A DNA stretch of 64,000 bases. Origin: Aquamicrobium zhengzhouense. Its GTDB lineage: Bacteria > Pseudomonadota > Alphaproteobacteria > Rhizobiales > Rhizobiaceae. This document shows, one piece after another, positions 27,922 through 37,239 of this stretch. Under the pieces are notes generated by a model. It had not been told where the DNA came from. It saw only the letters and a program-made list of their open reading frames with translations, and ran no database searches. The DNA lies in NCBI RefSeq assembly GCF_016124105.1, contig NZ_JADGMQ010000007.1, positions 1 through 64,000 of the forward strand, in the 5' to 3' direction. Position 1 is the first letter of the stretch. Each line of letters starts with the position of its first letter. A program made the position numbers and the translations under genes.

Positions 27922-28164
27922 TGTGTTTTCTCCTCTCACTTGCGCAAGGCGCGGCATCTAACTGACATCGATAAACATGTTCACCAACCCGGAAATGGAG
28001 AGCGTACCGCTGTGCGGTACGCGGGGAAAATCTGTTTGGTGTTGATTCTAGCTGCTTCTGCTACTGCCGAAAATTCGTGCTGTTTCAGCAGGTTGTATCG
28101 ATTCGCGTCTGGTGCACCCGGCAGAATTGCAGCGTATCAGCCCTCGGCTGACGCACGGCCGCGC
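27922..28164. promoter_or_regulatory. Sulfatase/TRAP divergent regulatory region
   Basis: No gene is visible in this 307-base divergent region (27922-28228). A perfect inverted repeat, GCGTACCGC-TGT-GCGGTACGC, lies at 28002-28022 and is a good candidate operator, perhaps for the nearby IclR regulator. The TRAP promoter with its own palindromes lies further right. Confidence 0.55.
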
Positions 28165-28217
28165 TTGACACAATATGTCATCGCCGGATTATTATGAACC
28201 ATACGCATATTGTGCGT
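28165..28217 (+). promoter_or_regulatory. TRAP operon promoter with two related palindromes
   Basis: TTGACA (28165-28170) is followed after 17-19 bases by an AT-rich -10 (TATTAT at 28190-28195). TGACA-n5-TGTCA (28166-28180) overlaps the -35. ACGCA-n5-TGCGT (28203-28217) lies between promoter and ribosome-binding site. Both share the core CACAATATG, in opposite orientation. They look like two operators for one dimeric repressor, probably the MarR protein of the same operon. Confidence 0.6.
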
Positions 28218-28228
28218 GGGAGGGATTT

Positions 28229-29230
28229 ATGAATTTTCTGAAGCAGCTCCAAAAGCTGGCATTTGGTGTCGCACTGGCCTCAACTTTGACCGTGCCTGCC
28301 TTTGCGCAGGAAGTGTGGTCCATGGGATCGGCCAAGCGTGCACCCGATATCGGCGCAACCTTTGATGAGGAGACCGTTGCGGCGCTTCTCGGCGCGACCG
28401 ACGCCGTCGAAAATGTTGAGATCCAGTTCATCGGCAACGAGCAGGAGATGATCCAGCAGGTCATCCGCGGCCGGTTGAACATGGGCGGATCGACCCCGCT
28501 CGGCCTCGCGGCGGCATTCCCTGATATCTCGGTTCTCAACGTTCCCTATCTGTGGGACGACGCCGAGCAGCGTCAGTACGTTTACGAGAACCACGTCATC
28601 CCGCAGCTGAATGAGACGTTCGCTTCCAGCGGCCTGGTCGTGCTGAGCGTTCAGGAGGCGGGCTTCAATGGCGTGTTCTGCACCTTTGACTGCTCCGATC
28701 CGGCGACGCTGAAGGAAAAGCGCATTCGCGTTTCGGCCAGCGCCAGCAGTCGCCTGTTTTGGGATTCGCTCGGGTCAATGGCAATCCAGCTTCCGCTTCC
28801 GGACACCTGGTCGGCGTTGGAGCAGGGCCTCGTTGTCGCGGGCGAATTGCCGATCGCCTATTTTGCGACCACACCGGCTGCAGCAACCGCAAAGCATTTC
28901 GTTTACACCGACCACACCCACAGCCCGTGGATCTACTTCGTCAACAAGCGTAGCTGGAGCAAGCTGAGCGAAGAGGATCAGAAGGCGGTTCTCGAGGCAA
29001 TGCCGGGAGCATTCTCGACCTCGGAACGCTTCTTTGCGGACAATGACGCCCGTGCAACCAGCTTCACCGACAATGGCGGTACTCTCTACAAGCTGGATGA
29101 TGCACAGCGTAAGGCCTGGGCTGATCTTGTGGTCCCGAATATCGGCAAGCTCGTAGAAGAAATGTCGCCCGGCGCGCGTAAGCTCTACGAAGCTATCGAA
29201 GCCGGAAAGAAGGAATACGCTGCGCGCTGA
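28229..29230 (+). CDS. TRAP transporter substrate-binding protein (DctP family)
   Basis: A 333-residue periplasmic protein with a signal peptide ending in TVPAFAQ (about residue 24). The DctP fold is supported by EMIQQVIRGRLNMGG, the LNVPYLWDD segment and the substrate-clamping region KEKRIRVSASAS, where the usual carboxylate-binding Arg lies. GGGAGGG ends four bases before the ATG at 28229. It heads an operon with an ene-reductase, both TRAP membrane subunits, a MarR regulator and a SnoaL-like protein. An organic anion is the likely substrate. Confidence 0.88.
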   Translation: MNFLKQLQKLAFGVALASTLTVPAFAQEVWSMGSAKRAPDIGATFDEETVAALLGATDAVENVEIQFIGNEQEMIQQVIRGRLNMGGSTPLGLAAAFPDISVLNVPYLWDDAEQRQYVYENHVIPQLNETFASSGLVVLSVQEAGFNGVFCTFDCSDPATLKEKRIRVSASASSRLFWDSLGSMAIQLPLPDTWSALEQGLVVAGELPIAYFATTPAAATAKHFVYTDHTHSPWIYFVNKRSWSKLSEEDQKAVLEAMPGAFSTSERFFADNDARATSFTDNGGTLYKLDDAQRKAWADLVVPNIGKLVEEMSPGARKLYEAIEAGKKEYAAR

Positions 29231-29300
29231 CGCAGCTGTTCCTGCGGAGGCCTCTGCGCCTCCGCCTTCTCTTAAGATACATCAAACCAGGAGCATCTGG

Positions 29301-30410
29301 GTGGCCAATTCCCTTTTCTCGCCGCTCACCCTGCGGTCGGTTGTCTTGCCGAACCGCATCGCCATGTCGCCGATGTGCCAGTACATGGCGCTTGATGGTG
29401 TCGCGAGCGCGTGGCACATGGCGCATCTCGGCGCGCGGGCAATCGGGGGCACCGGGCTCATTACTGTAGAGGCAACGGCGGTCGAGCCGGCTGGGCGCCT
29501 GACCCTCGGCTGCGTCGGTCTATGGAATGATGCGCAGGCGGATGCCTTGCGCCCGGTAACCGATTTCATCCGCAGTCAGGGCTCAGTCTCTGCCGTCCAG
29601 CTTGCACACTCCGGTCGAAAGGGAGCCCGCACGCGCCCTTGGGAAGAGGGAGGTCGTGCATTGCGCTCCGACGAAGGCGGATGGGAGCTACTGGCGCCAA
29701 GTGCAATTCCCTTCGGCGATTACGCCATGCCGAGGGAGATGAACGCGGAAGACCTTGAGGCGGTTGAGGCAGCGTTTGCCAATGCGGCTCGCCTTGCGCT
29801 GCGCGCCGGGTTCGACGCGATCAACCTGCATTTCGCCCACGGGTACCTTCTCCATTCATTTTTGTCTCCGCTGACGAACCAGCGCGGGGATGAATATGGC
29901 GGGTCCCTCGAAAACCGAGCCCGCTTTCCGCGCCGGATCGTGCGCGCCGTCCGATCTGCGTGGCCGGATCATCTTCCGATCATTGTTCGCCTGAGCTGCA
30001 GCGATTGGGCCGATGGCGGCTTCGAGATCGACGAGGCGATCACCGTCGCGCGGTGGTTTGCTGAAGACGGTGCAGATCTGATCGATTGCTCGAGCAGCGG
30101 TCTCGTCGATTGGGAAAAGGTGACAACGGGCCTGAATTATCAGGTTGAATTTGCCCGCCGGATCGGCGCTGAAACCGGTTTGCCGACCGGCGCCGTGGGG
30201 ATGATCGTCGATCCTGCCCAAGCCGAGAACATTATCAGCTCCGGCGACGCGGCTCTCGTTTTTCTGGGTCGCGCGCTTCTTGATGATCCCAACTGGGCGC
30301 ATCACGCAGCAGACACCCTGTCCACCCAGAACAGCTGGCCGTTGCCATATCGGCGCGCCGTCGGTCGCCTGAAGAATATCCGCGCTTTGCTGCCTGCAGA
30401 AGGTCACTGA
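29301..30410 (+). CDS. Old yellow enzyme, YqjM-type ene-reductase
   Basis: A 369-residue FMN-dependent TIM-barrel oxidoreductase that reduces activated C=C bonds using NAD(P)H. It has the YqjM-type cysteine C26 in SPMCQYM, substrate-binding H177 and H180 in NLHFAHGYLLH, and Y182. The start is GTG at 29301, with AGGAG ten bases upstream. It lies inside the TRAP operon, between the binding protein and DctQ, two bases before the latter, which ties it to metabolism of the imported compound, probably an enone or unsaturated acid. Confidence 0.9.
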   Translation: MANSLFSPLTLRSVVLPNRIAMSPMCQYMALDGVASAWHMAHLGARAIGGTGLITVEATAVEPAGRLTLGCVGLWNDAQADALRPVTDFIRSQGSVSAVQLAHSGRKGARTRPWEEGGRALRSDEGGWELLAPSAIPFGDYAMPREMNAEDLEAVEAAFANAARLALRAGFDAINLHFAHGYLLHSFLSPLTNQRGDEYGGSLENRARFPRRIVRAVRSAWPDHLPIIVRLSCSDWADGGFEIDEAITVARWFAEDGADLIDCSSSGLVDWEKVTTGLNYQVEFARRIGAETGLPTGAVGMIVDPAQAENIISSGDAALVFLGRALLDDPNWAHHAADTLSTQNSWPLPYRRAVGRLKNIRALLPAEGH

Positions 30411-30412
30411 GC

Positions 30413-30913
30413 ATGAACGCCACCGCCGCATTTTTGCGTGGCTTGACGAAATTTGAGAGCATCGTCGCGGTCACGGCACTTTTCATCTCCGCCGCCGCCC
30501 TTCTGGCGGACATTTTCGCCCGCGAGTTCTTCAAGGTCGGATTGTTCGGATCTTTCCGCGTTGCGGTCTACGCAACAGCTGCCAGCGCTCTGGTCGGTTT
30601 TTGCGTGTGCATTTCGCACGGGTCGCATCTGCGGATCAGCTTCCTCGACAACGCAGCACCCGCAGCGTTCCGCCCTCTCGTCCAGCGGATCGGGCACCTG
30701 ATCTCGTTCTCGATCTGCGTGTTTTTCGCATATTGGGCGATCTTCTACGTCCGCCAGACCGCAGAACTTGGCGAAACCGATCCGTCGCTGCAGGTGGTTG
30801 TATGGCCGATGCAGCTGTTCATGCCCTGGATGTTTATCTCCGGTGCCGTCCGCTACTTTGCCTATTTCATGTTTCCGATGATTGCGGCTCAAGACGAGGA
30901 GATCGTCCAATGA
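30413..30913 (+). CDS. TRAP transporter small membrane subunit (DctQ)
   Basis: A 166-residue inner-membrane protein with four predicted transmembrane segments (about 12-35, 50-70, 92-112, 128-150). It has the low-similarity pattern of DctQ subunits, including GSHLRISFL near residue 70. Position before DctM and after DctP supports the call. Its TGA overlaps the DctM ATG (ATGA). Confidence 0.88.
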   Translation: MNATAAFLRGLTKFESIVAVTALFISAAALLADIFAREFFKVGLFGSFRVAVYATAASALVGFCVCISHGSHLRISFLDNAAPAAFRPLVQRIGHLISFSICVFFAYWAIFYVRQTAELGETDPSLQVVVWPMQLFMPWMFISGAVRYFAYFMFPMIAAQDEEIVQ

Positions 30914-32172
30914 GCGGCATGCTGCTGATCCCGATTTTTCTTCTCCTGACCTTCTTCCGCCAGAACGTGATCCTGACCCTGGCGGTCATCATCGGTCTCG
31001 TTCACAGCTATATCGCCCGCAACAGTTCGGTCGAATATCTGGTCCAGGACCTGTGGTTCACGCTCGATCGCGAACTTCTGCTCTCGATCCCGATGTTCAT
31101 CTTCGCCGGGGTGATCATGTCGAGCGGTTCGATTTCCGCGCGGCTGGTCCGGCTGATGAAAGCGCTCACCTCTCCATTTCGTGGTGGTCTGGCGATCGCG
31201 ACCATCCTCGCCATGGCGGTGTTCTCTTCAATCTCCGGCTCGGCGATCGTGACGATGATGGCCGTGGGCACGCTGATGTATCCTGCCCTCATCCAGAGTG
31301 GATACAGCGTGCGGTTCACACTTGGCCTGCTCTGCACTGGGGGAACGCTCGGGGTTATCATTCCGCCCAGCATCCTGATGATCCTCTATGGACTGTCGAC
31401 TGATGTTTCGGTCACCAACATGTTCATGGCGGGCTGGGGGCCGGGCCTCCTGATGGTGCTGGTGCTCTGCGTCTATTCGGTGATCTGCAACCGCAGTGCC
31501 GAAACCAGCCCCTTCGACATTGCCGAGGTTTGGGCGGCGCTCAAACATGGAATTACCGCGCTTTTGATGCCGGTCATCCTCATGGGCGGTATCTATTCCG
31601 GTATTTTCACGGTTACCGAGGCAGCCGCTGTCTCGCTCCTCTATGCCCTGCTGATCGAGGTGGTGCTCTTTCGCAATCTCGGCGCGAAGGATGTGTTCCG
31701 GCTGGGCCTCGATACTGTGAAGCTGCTTGGCACCCTGATGCCGCTCGTTGCGTTTGCGGGCAGCCTCAACGTCATCCTCCAATATGAGGGCGTTCCTCAG
31801 GCATTGGTTGCCTGGACGCAGGAAACCTTCACCGCTGACTGGCAGATGTTGATCATGGTCAACCTCATGCTGCTGGTGGCAGGCGCGCTGATGGATGAAT
31901 CGTCCGCGATCATCATCCTCGCACCATTGCTTGCACCGCTGGGCCTCGCCTACGGGTACGACCCGGTCCATTTCGCGATCATGGTGATTGTCAATCTCCA
32001 GATCGGTTATGTGATGCCGCCCGTCGCACTCAGCGTCATCGTGGCGACGAGCGTGTTCCGTCAGACTTTCCTGACGGTCAGCCGCGCTGTCCTCCCTTTT
32101 GTGGCGCTGATGTTGATGGTGCTGTTGATCACCATCATGGTGCCCCAGCTCAGCCTGATGTTCATCCGATGA
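30910..32172 (+). CDS. TRAP transporter large membrane subunit (DctM)
   Basis: A 420-residue permease with about 12 transmembrane segments. Typical DctM signatures include MFIFAGVIMSSG, SGSAIVTMMAVGTLMYPAL, LGVIIPPSILMILYG and NLQIGYVMPPVALSV. Translation starts at 30910, overlapping the DctQ stop by four bases; the longer open frame to 30601 is a frame overlap within dctQ. It carries out sodium- or proton-driven uptake with the DctP and DctQ partners. Confidence 0.93.
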   Translation: MSGMLLIPIFLLLTFFRQNVILTLAVIIGLVHSYIARNSSVEYLVQDLWFTLDRELLLSIPMFIFAGVIMSSGSISARLVRLMKALTSPFRGGLAIATILAMAVFSSISGSAIVTMMAVGTLMYPALIQSGYSVRFTLGLLCTGGTLGVIIPPSILMILYGLSTDVSVTNMFMAGWGPGLLMVLVLCVYSVICNRSAETSPFDIAEVWAALKHGITALLMPVILMGGIYSGIFTVTEAAAVSLLYALLIEVVLFRNLGAKDVFRLGLDTVKLLGTLMPLVAFAGSLNVILQYEGVPQALVAWTQETFTADWQMLIMVNLMLLVAGALMDESSAIIILAPLLAPLGLAYGYDPVHFAIMVIVNLQIGYVMPPVALSVIVATSVFRQTFLTVSRAVLPFVALMLMVLLITIMVPQLSLMFIR

Positions 32173-32185
32173 TTGGAGGTGCCCG

Positions 32186-32680
32186 ATGACGACTTCGGAT
32201 GAACGCCCTCCTTCGGCCGAGAAGTCGAGGAAGGCGGCGGGCGAGGTTAACCCGCTCGACCGTATCGTCGGTTTTCAGCTTCGCCGCGCGCAGCTGAAAA
32301 CTTTCAACGAACTGATCAGGCTGTTCGACAAACTGGATCTGAAGCCGCCGCAATTTGCCGTGCTGAAGGTCCTGGAAACCCATCCGGGGATCAACCAGAC
32401 CCGCGCCGCGAAGATGCTCGCGATCAAGCGCACCAATTTCGTCACGCTGGTCGACGGGCTTGAACAGCGTGGGCTGGCCGAGCGGCGTGTCTCCGCAAAA
32501 GACAGGCGCGGACGTCCTTTGTTTTTGACCGAAGCCGGCACGAAGCTGATGGCCAAGGCTGGCTCAATCCAGGCAAAACACGAGCGCGATCTGATGCACC
32601 GGCTGGGAGGGGCAGAAGAGCTCGAAACGTTCCTGAGACTGCTGCATCGGCTGATCGCCGGAACGAATGCTGATGAATAA
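32186..32680 (+). CDS. MarR-family transcriptional regulator
   Basis: A 164-residue winged-helix regulator. DNA-contact elements are GINQTRAAKMLAIKRTNFVT (residues about 67-86) and the wing VSAKDRRGRPLFLTEAG. It lies 13 bases after dctM and 19 before a SnoaL-like gene, so it belongs to the operon. The two CACAATATG-centred palindromes at the operon promoter are its likely targets; binding would be relieved by the imported substrate or a metabolite. Confidence 0.88.
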   Translation: MTTSDERPPSAEKSRKAAGEVNPLDRIVGFQLRRAQLKTFNELIRLFDKLDLKPPQFAVLKVLETHPGINQTRAAKMLAIKRTNFVTLVDGLEQRGLAERRVSAKDRRGRPLFLTEAGTKLMAKAGSIQAKHERDLMHRLGGAEELETFLRLLHRLIAGTNADE

Positions 32681-32699
32681 TTGTGGAGGAGAGTAGCAA

Positions 32700-33224
32700 A
32701 TGCGGCCGATGAGTTCGGACATTCCTGAGATTCAATATTTGCTGGACAGGCAGGCGATCCTCGACTGCGTCAACAAATATGCGCGGGCCATCGATCGTCA
32801 TGATGTCGATCTGATGATGGAAGTCTATCATGAGGATGCGCTCGACGAGCACGGTCACTTCCGGGGCAATCCGATCCCGTTCGCCGAGTGGGCCAACGAC
32901 TTCCATGCCAAGGGTTTCGCCGCGCACACCCACAACATCACCACGCATAATTGCGAAATCAACGGTGATGAGGCGCATGCCGAATCCTACTGCCTCTATG
33001 TGCTGCGCCGTCGTGAACCTGCCCAGGTCATTCTTGGCGGCGGGCGATATATGGACCGGCTGGAAAAGCGCGATGGCGTGTGGCGCATTTCTCTTCGCAA
33101 GCTGTATATCGACTGGCGCGCCGAGGCCGACGCAACGATCTTCCTGACACCGAACGGCTATCCCGAAGGAGCGCGCGACCGCACGGATCCTTCCTACGAT
33201 CGTCCGCTCAAGCCGTCTGAATAA
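32700..33224 (+). CDS. SnoaL-like/NTF2-fold protein
   Basis: A 174-residue protein of the SnoaL-like cone-fold superfamily (PF13577 type): IQYLLDRQAILDCVNKYARA, RHDVDLMMEVYHEDA and a later HTHNITTHNCEINGDEAHAE. In this group Asp/His pairs act in dehydration, isomerisation or hydroxylation of small cyclic compounds; here DRHD near residue 33 and the HTHN cluster near 80 are candidates. GGAGGAGAG lies before the ATG. It ends the TRAP/ene-reductase operon. Catalytic role is inferred only from family and neighbours. Confidence 0.75.
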   Translation: MRPMSSDIPEIQYLLDRQAILDCVNKYARAIDRHDVDLMMEVYHEDALDEHGHFRGNPIPFAEWANDFHAKGFAAHTHNITTHNCEINGDEAHAESYCLYVLRRREPAQVILGGGRYMDRLEKRDGVWRISLRKLYIDWRAEADATIFLTPNGYPEGARDRTDPSYDRPLKPSE

Positions 33225-33239
33225 CTGAAACCATACTCC

Positions 33240-33276
33240 AAAAAACGAATGCCGCGGCTCTTGCGAGCCACGGCAT
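33240..33276 (-). terminator. Terminator of the second Fbp-type ABC operon
   Basis: ATGCCG-C-GGCTC (33249-33260) pairs with GAGCC-A-CGGCAT (33265-33276) with one mismatch and a TTGC loop. On the minus strand a T6 tract follows (33245-33240). It ends the leftward ABC operon 30 bases past its last stop; the same hairpin lies 25 bases after the rightward SnoaL gene. Confidence 0.8.
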
Positions 33277-33305
33277 CGATCGATCAGTGTACGTAAGCGA
33301 GAAGC

Positions 33306-34307
33306 TTACTGTAGGCCCATCAACTGATAGATCTTTTCGGACGCCGCCATGGCGTCAGCTGGTTCGATGTTGACGATCTGCGGCATCTCGCGGGTGTTCT
33401 CGATGCCTTCGATCGGCGCGAAGCCATCGAAATTATTGATCGTCTGCGCTTCCCTGGTCATCAGGAAGGCGACGAAAAGCTTGGCTGCGTCGGCATGCGG
33501 TGCCTTGGCGACAAGGCTGGCGACGTTGTTGGAGGAGATTGACGGCTCCGGGAAGCTTTCGCCGAGCGGCGCGCCATTGGCGGCAAGGCCGGTGACGACC
33601 TGGTGGATGCCCGGTGCGTAGATCGCCTGTGCGCCAGCAGCAACCTGCTGAATGCCCGGAACCGCGCTTGGCGAATAGGTCGCGTGGGTGCCGAGCTTTT
33701 CCAGGAACTCGTCACCGTAAAGGTCGTGCAGCATCTTGTAGAACTGGTTCGAGGTCACGCTTGAGCGTGGGTCGGTCAGGATGACCTGGCCCTCGAATTC
33801 CGGATCGTTCAGCTGCTCCCAGCTCGTCAGGCCTTCCGGCACCAAATCGGTGTTCCAGACCAGCGAGTAGGGGTTGTAACCGATGGTGATTGTGCCTTCG
33901 GACTTGGCTTCTTCCGGCCACTGCGCATAGCCCGGCACGTCTTCCACCTTTGAGAACAGACCTTTGGCGAAGAGGTCGTCATGGAAGGCGCGGTCGGTCG
34001 AGTAATAGACGTCAGCGATGGTGTTGTCCGTGTCGTTCTCGGCCATGAAGCGCTGTGCGAGCGCGGACGAGGACTGACGCTGGATGTCGACATTGATGCC
34101 GTGGGCAGCGGTGAAGGCCGAGGAGAGCTTCTCCATCAGCGCCGGGTCAATATTGGTGTAGACGGTCAGCGAACCGTCTGCCTTCGCGGCTTCCACGAGT
34201 TCGGCCGGTATCTCGGCCTGCGCTCCAACCAGCGAAGCCGACAACGCCAGCGCGGCAGCCGAGACCAGCATGGTCAGGCGTGATTTGATCTTTGCAGTTT
34301 CAGTCAT
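33306..34307 (-). CDS. Extracellular solute-binding protein, Fbp-like family
   Basis: A 333-residue periplasmic binding protein with a signal peptide ending near LVGAQA (about residue 31). The body starts GSLTVYTNIDPALMEKLSSA and has ADVYYSTDRAFHDDL and YNPYSLVWNTDLVPEG, as in family 1 proteins of the ferric/phosphonate group. No adjacent tyrosine pair for iron is seen. The ATG at 34307 has GGGAGG seven bases upstream. It is last in an ATPase-permease-binding protein operon divergent from a CoA-transferase operon, suggesting an organic acid substrate. Confidence 0.85.
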   Translation of the reverse strand: MTETAKIKSRLTMLVSAAALALSASLVGAQAEIPAELVEAAKADGSLTVYTNIDPALMEKLSSAFTAAHGINVDIQRQSSSALAQRFMAENDTDNTIADVYYSTDRAFHDDLFAKGLFSKVEDVPGYAQWPEEAKSEGTITIGYNPYSLVWNTDLVPEGLTSWEQLNDPEFEGQVILTDPRSSVTSNQFYKMLHDLYGDEFLEKLGTHATYSPSAVPGIQQVAAGAQAIYAPGIHQVVTGLAANGAPLGESFPEPSISSNNVASLVAKAPHADAAKLFVAFLMTREAQTINNFDGFAPIEGIENTREMPQIVNIEPADAMAASEKIYQLMGLQ

Positions 34308-34351
34308 TGCATTCCTCCCGTTAAACTTTGCAGGCGGTATTCCAATCTGGT

Positions 34352-36079
34352 TCACGACGTCGTCACGCGCTGGCTGCGGCGGGTGACATAGAGCATGAGG
34401 CCGACCAGCGACGTCGAAATCGCAGTGACCACGAGCGCCAATGCGGCGACTTGCGGGAAATTGCCGAAATTCCACAAATCGAGCAGGACGCGGCCAATGA
34501 CCGGATTGTGCGTGCCCGACAGGAACGCCGAGGCGGTCACTTCGCCAACGGTGTGAACGAAGACCATGATCCACCCGGCGACGAGGCCAGGCATGGCCAG
34601 CGGCAGCGAAATCCTGAACAGGGTGCGCAGGTCAGACGCCTTGGCGACACGCGATGCTTCCGACAATTCGCCACCGATAGAGGCTGCGGCAGAGGCGGCA
34701 GCGCGCGCGGCATAGCTGAGTGTCATGACGATATAGGCCAGCAGCAGGATCGTCGTCGTACCGTAGATGCGCAGCGGCTCACGGCTGAAGGCGAGGATAA
34801 ACGCAACGCCAATCACCGTGTGCGGGATTGTTGCGGGCAATCCCGTCAGGATATCGGCCAGCTTGCGCGCCTTGCCATTGCGGGCAAAGTGCAGAGCAAA
34901 CGTGCCGGTCACCAGCATGTTGAAGGAGGCGACAATGAAGCCGAGCGTCACGCTGTTGATCAGTGCGCTCACCGTCTGGCGGTTTTCAAACAGGACGAAG
35001 TTGAAATTCGCGAGCGTCAGGGTCGAGAAGTTGACAGCTGGCGTCCAGAACGGCTGCAGCGAAACGAGAAGCAGGCCAAGGATCGGCAGCACCGCGGTCG
35101 CGAGCAGATAGAAGACCGCCAGCGCATAGGCGAACCAGCGCAATTTGCCGAGACGCACGGGCGTCGCACGGAAACCCTTGCCCGAAATTGCAGCGTTGCG
35201 GCCGGGGCGGGCGACCATGTTTTGCACGACCAGCAGGACCTGAACGAGGACGAGGAGGCCGATCGACAGGGTGATCGCGGGTCCAGTCTGGGCCGGATAG
35301 GCCTGAAGCAGGCGGAAGATATAGACCGAGATCACGTCAATCCGCGCGCCTGCGCCGAGGACCGCCGGAACCGAGAAGAGGCTGAGGCCGGAGATGACGC
35401 CAAGCAGCACCGAAGCGGCGAGCGCCGGACGGATCGCCGGCAAGGTGATGCGCATCATGGTCTTGAGGGGGCCGGCGCCGCCCGTGCGCGAGGCTTCTTC
35501 CATTGCCGGATCGACACGCTGAAGCGCTGCCGAGACGACGAGGAAGACGTAAGGCACGGTGTAGAGGCTGGTGATGATCACCAGACCCCACATCGAATAG
35601 ATATTGAACGGCCCCGTGCGCATGGTGATCCCGAAGACATCGAGGACGTTGCGCAGCGCGAAATTGGCAAGTCCGGCGCGCGGGTCGAGCAGAACCGCCC
35701 AGCCAATCACGCCGGCGACGGGCGGCACGATCAGTGCGCAAAGCGGCAGAAGCTGCCCCATGAAGCCAAGGCTGGCATCGCTGCGCTCATTGATCCAGGC
35801 AAGAAACGAGCCGATCAAAAGCGCGATCGTGGTTGCGCCGAAAACGACGATCAGCGTGTTGAGAATGACAGTCGGTACGGTGCGCGATAGCGGCCCATCC
35901 AGGCGCGAATGGAAACTCGCGACGATGTTGTCGTACTCATAGACGATCGCGAGACCGAGCGGATAGATGATCAGGAGCGCGATGAGCGCGAGGACCAGCC
36001 AGAGCGCGAGTGAAAAGGGCGTCAGACCTGATCTGGTCCACCAGCTGAAGCCGGTCCCGGCTTTCGGGTTGACGCTCAT
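34352..36079 (-). CDS. ABC transporter permease, two fused domains (Fbp type)
   Basis: A 575-residue membrane protein with two permease halves on one chain and about 12 transmembrane segments. EAA loops read MEEASRTGGAGPLKTMMRIT and LSEASRVAKASDLRTLFRIS. The start MSVNPKAG at 36079 follows the ATPase stop by one base (TGAGATG) and has AAGG upstream; an open frame eight codons longer exists within the ATPase gene. It has the same architecture as the permease at 16953-18632 but is clearly diverged from it. Confidence 0.9.
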   Translation of the reverse strand: MSVNPKAGTGFSWWTRSGLTPFSLALWLVLALIALLIIYPLGLAIVYEYDNIVASFHSRLDGPLSRTVPTVILNTLIVVFGATTIALLIGSFLAWINERSDASLGFMGQLLPLCALIVPPVAGVIGWAVLLDPRAGLANFALRNVLDVFGITMRTGPFNIYSMWGLVIITSLYTVPYVFLVVSAALQRVDPAMEEASRTGGAGPLKTMMRITLPAIRPALAASVLLGVISGLSLFSVPAVLGAGARIDVISVYIFRLLQAYPAQTGPAITLSIGLLVLVQVLLVVQNMVARPGRNAAISGKGFRATPVRLGKLRWFAYALAVFYLLATAVLPILGLLLVSLQPFWTPAVNFSTLTLANFNFVLFENRQTVSALINSVTLGFIVASFNMLVTGTFALHFARNGKARKLADILTGLPATIPHTVIGVAFILAFSREPLRIYGTTTILLLAYIVMTLSYAARAAASAAASIGGELSEASRVAKASDLRTLFRISLPLAMPGLVAGWIMVFVHTVGEVTASAFLSGTHNPVIGRVLLDLWNFGNFPQVAALALVVTAISTSLVGLMLYVTRRSQRVTTS

Positions 36080-36080
36080 C

Positions 36081-37181
36081 TCAAGCACCTTGCGCGAAGA
36101 CATGGACGCGGTGCGAGGCGCAGGTCACGGTCAGCGTGCCATCAGAATCTGCCGTCACGGGTGCCTGCGTCGTAATCAGCAACTCGCCGCCATCGGTTTC
36201 AAGGAAGTGCTGACGAACTGCGCCGAGATAAAGCGAGCGGGTGAGGCGGCCCGTTATGAGGTTTTCGCTCTCGCCGAGAGCGGCAACGTTGCAGTGCTCC
36301 GGGCGGATCATGACGGCAACTTTCTGGCCGACGGACATGGATGCGGGGAAGTTGGCGGATTCGATCTCGCCAAAGGCAGTCTTCACCAGCAATTTGGCTC
36401 CTACTGAGAGGACAATGCCCTCAAGCTCATTGGCCGAGCCGACGAAGTCCGCAACATAGCGCGATGCCGGATGATCATAGATTTGTTCAGGTGCCCCGAT
36501 CTGCGCGACCGTGCCGACATCCATGACGGCAATGCGGTCGGCAAGTGCCAGTGCTTCGACCTGATCATGGGTCACGTAGACAGCGGCAAAGCCGATCTGC
36601 GTCTGCAGCGACAGCAATTCGAGGCGGAGCCGTTCACGCACCTTGGCGTCAAGGTTTGACAGCGGCTCGTCGAAGAGAACGAGGCCGTCGCCGGAAACAA
36701 TCGCGCGGGCGAGGGCGACGCGCTGCTGCTGGCCACCGGAAAGCTGGCCGGGATAGGCGGCAGAAAACTTGCCAAGGCCGACCTTTTCCAGCGCTTCCTG
36801 TGCGAGCGGTGCAGCCTCACGCTGCGACTTTCCCGAATTGCGGATCGGATAGATGACGTTTTCCAGAACGCTGAGGTGCGGCCACAGCGCATAGGACTGG
36901 AAAACCATCGACAGGTTGCGCTTTTCCGGCGGCACATAGATGCCGTCCCTGGATGAAAACACCACCTTGCCGTCGATGAGAATTTCGCCGGAATCAGGCT
37001 CTTCCAGACCCGCGATGCAACGCAGGAGCGTCGTCTTTCCGCAGCCGCTTGGCCCCAGAAGAACGACAAATTCGGCGGGATCAATATCCAGAGAAACGTT
37101 GTCCAGCGCCACGTGCGAGCCACGACGGGTCCGATAGACCTTCGTCAGATTGCGCACAGATACGCGTGGTGCAGCTGTCAT
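36081..37181 (-). CDS. ABC transporter ATP-binding protein (Fbp/Pot type)
   Basis: A 366-residue ATPase with Walker [10 protein letters not shown], signature [14 protein letters not shown], Walker [13 protein letters not shown] and switch region [11 protein letters not shown], then a C-terminal TOBE domain from about residue 250. It is first in the operon, followed directly by the permease. Its start lies 149 bases from the divergent CoA-transferase start, so both operons can share regulation. Confidence 0.92.
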   Translation of the reverse strand: MTAAPRVSVRNLTKVYRTRRGSHVALDNVSLDIDPAEFVVLLGPSGCGKTTLLRCIAGLEEPDSGEILIDGKVVFSSRDGIYVPPEKRNLSMVFQSYALWPHLSVLENVIYPIRNSGKSQREAAPLAQEALEKVGLGKFSAAYPGQLSGGQQQRVALARAIVSGDGLVLFDEPLSNLDAKVRERLRLELLSLQTQIGFAAVYVTHDQVEALALADRIAVMDVGTVAQIGAPEQIYDHPASRYVADFVGSANELEGIVLSVGAKLLVKTAFGEIESANFPASMSVGQKVAVMIRPEHCNVAALGESENLITGRLTRSLYLGAVRQHFLETDGGELLITTQAPVTADSDGTLTVTCASHRVHVFAQGA

Positions 37182-37239
37182 CGCCCCTCACTCCCGATCG
37201 AGCCCTTGAGCCCGCTCATCCGAATTCCTCTTGCATATG

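Noticed and set aside
34328-35890. 520-codon open frame on the plus strand
   Set aside because: Antisense to the fused permease; composition is full of Arg, Asp and Gln typical of a shadow of membrane-protein codons.
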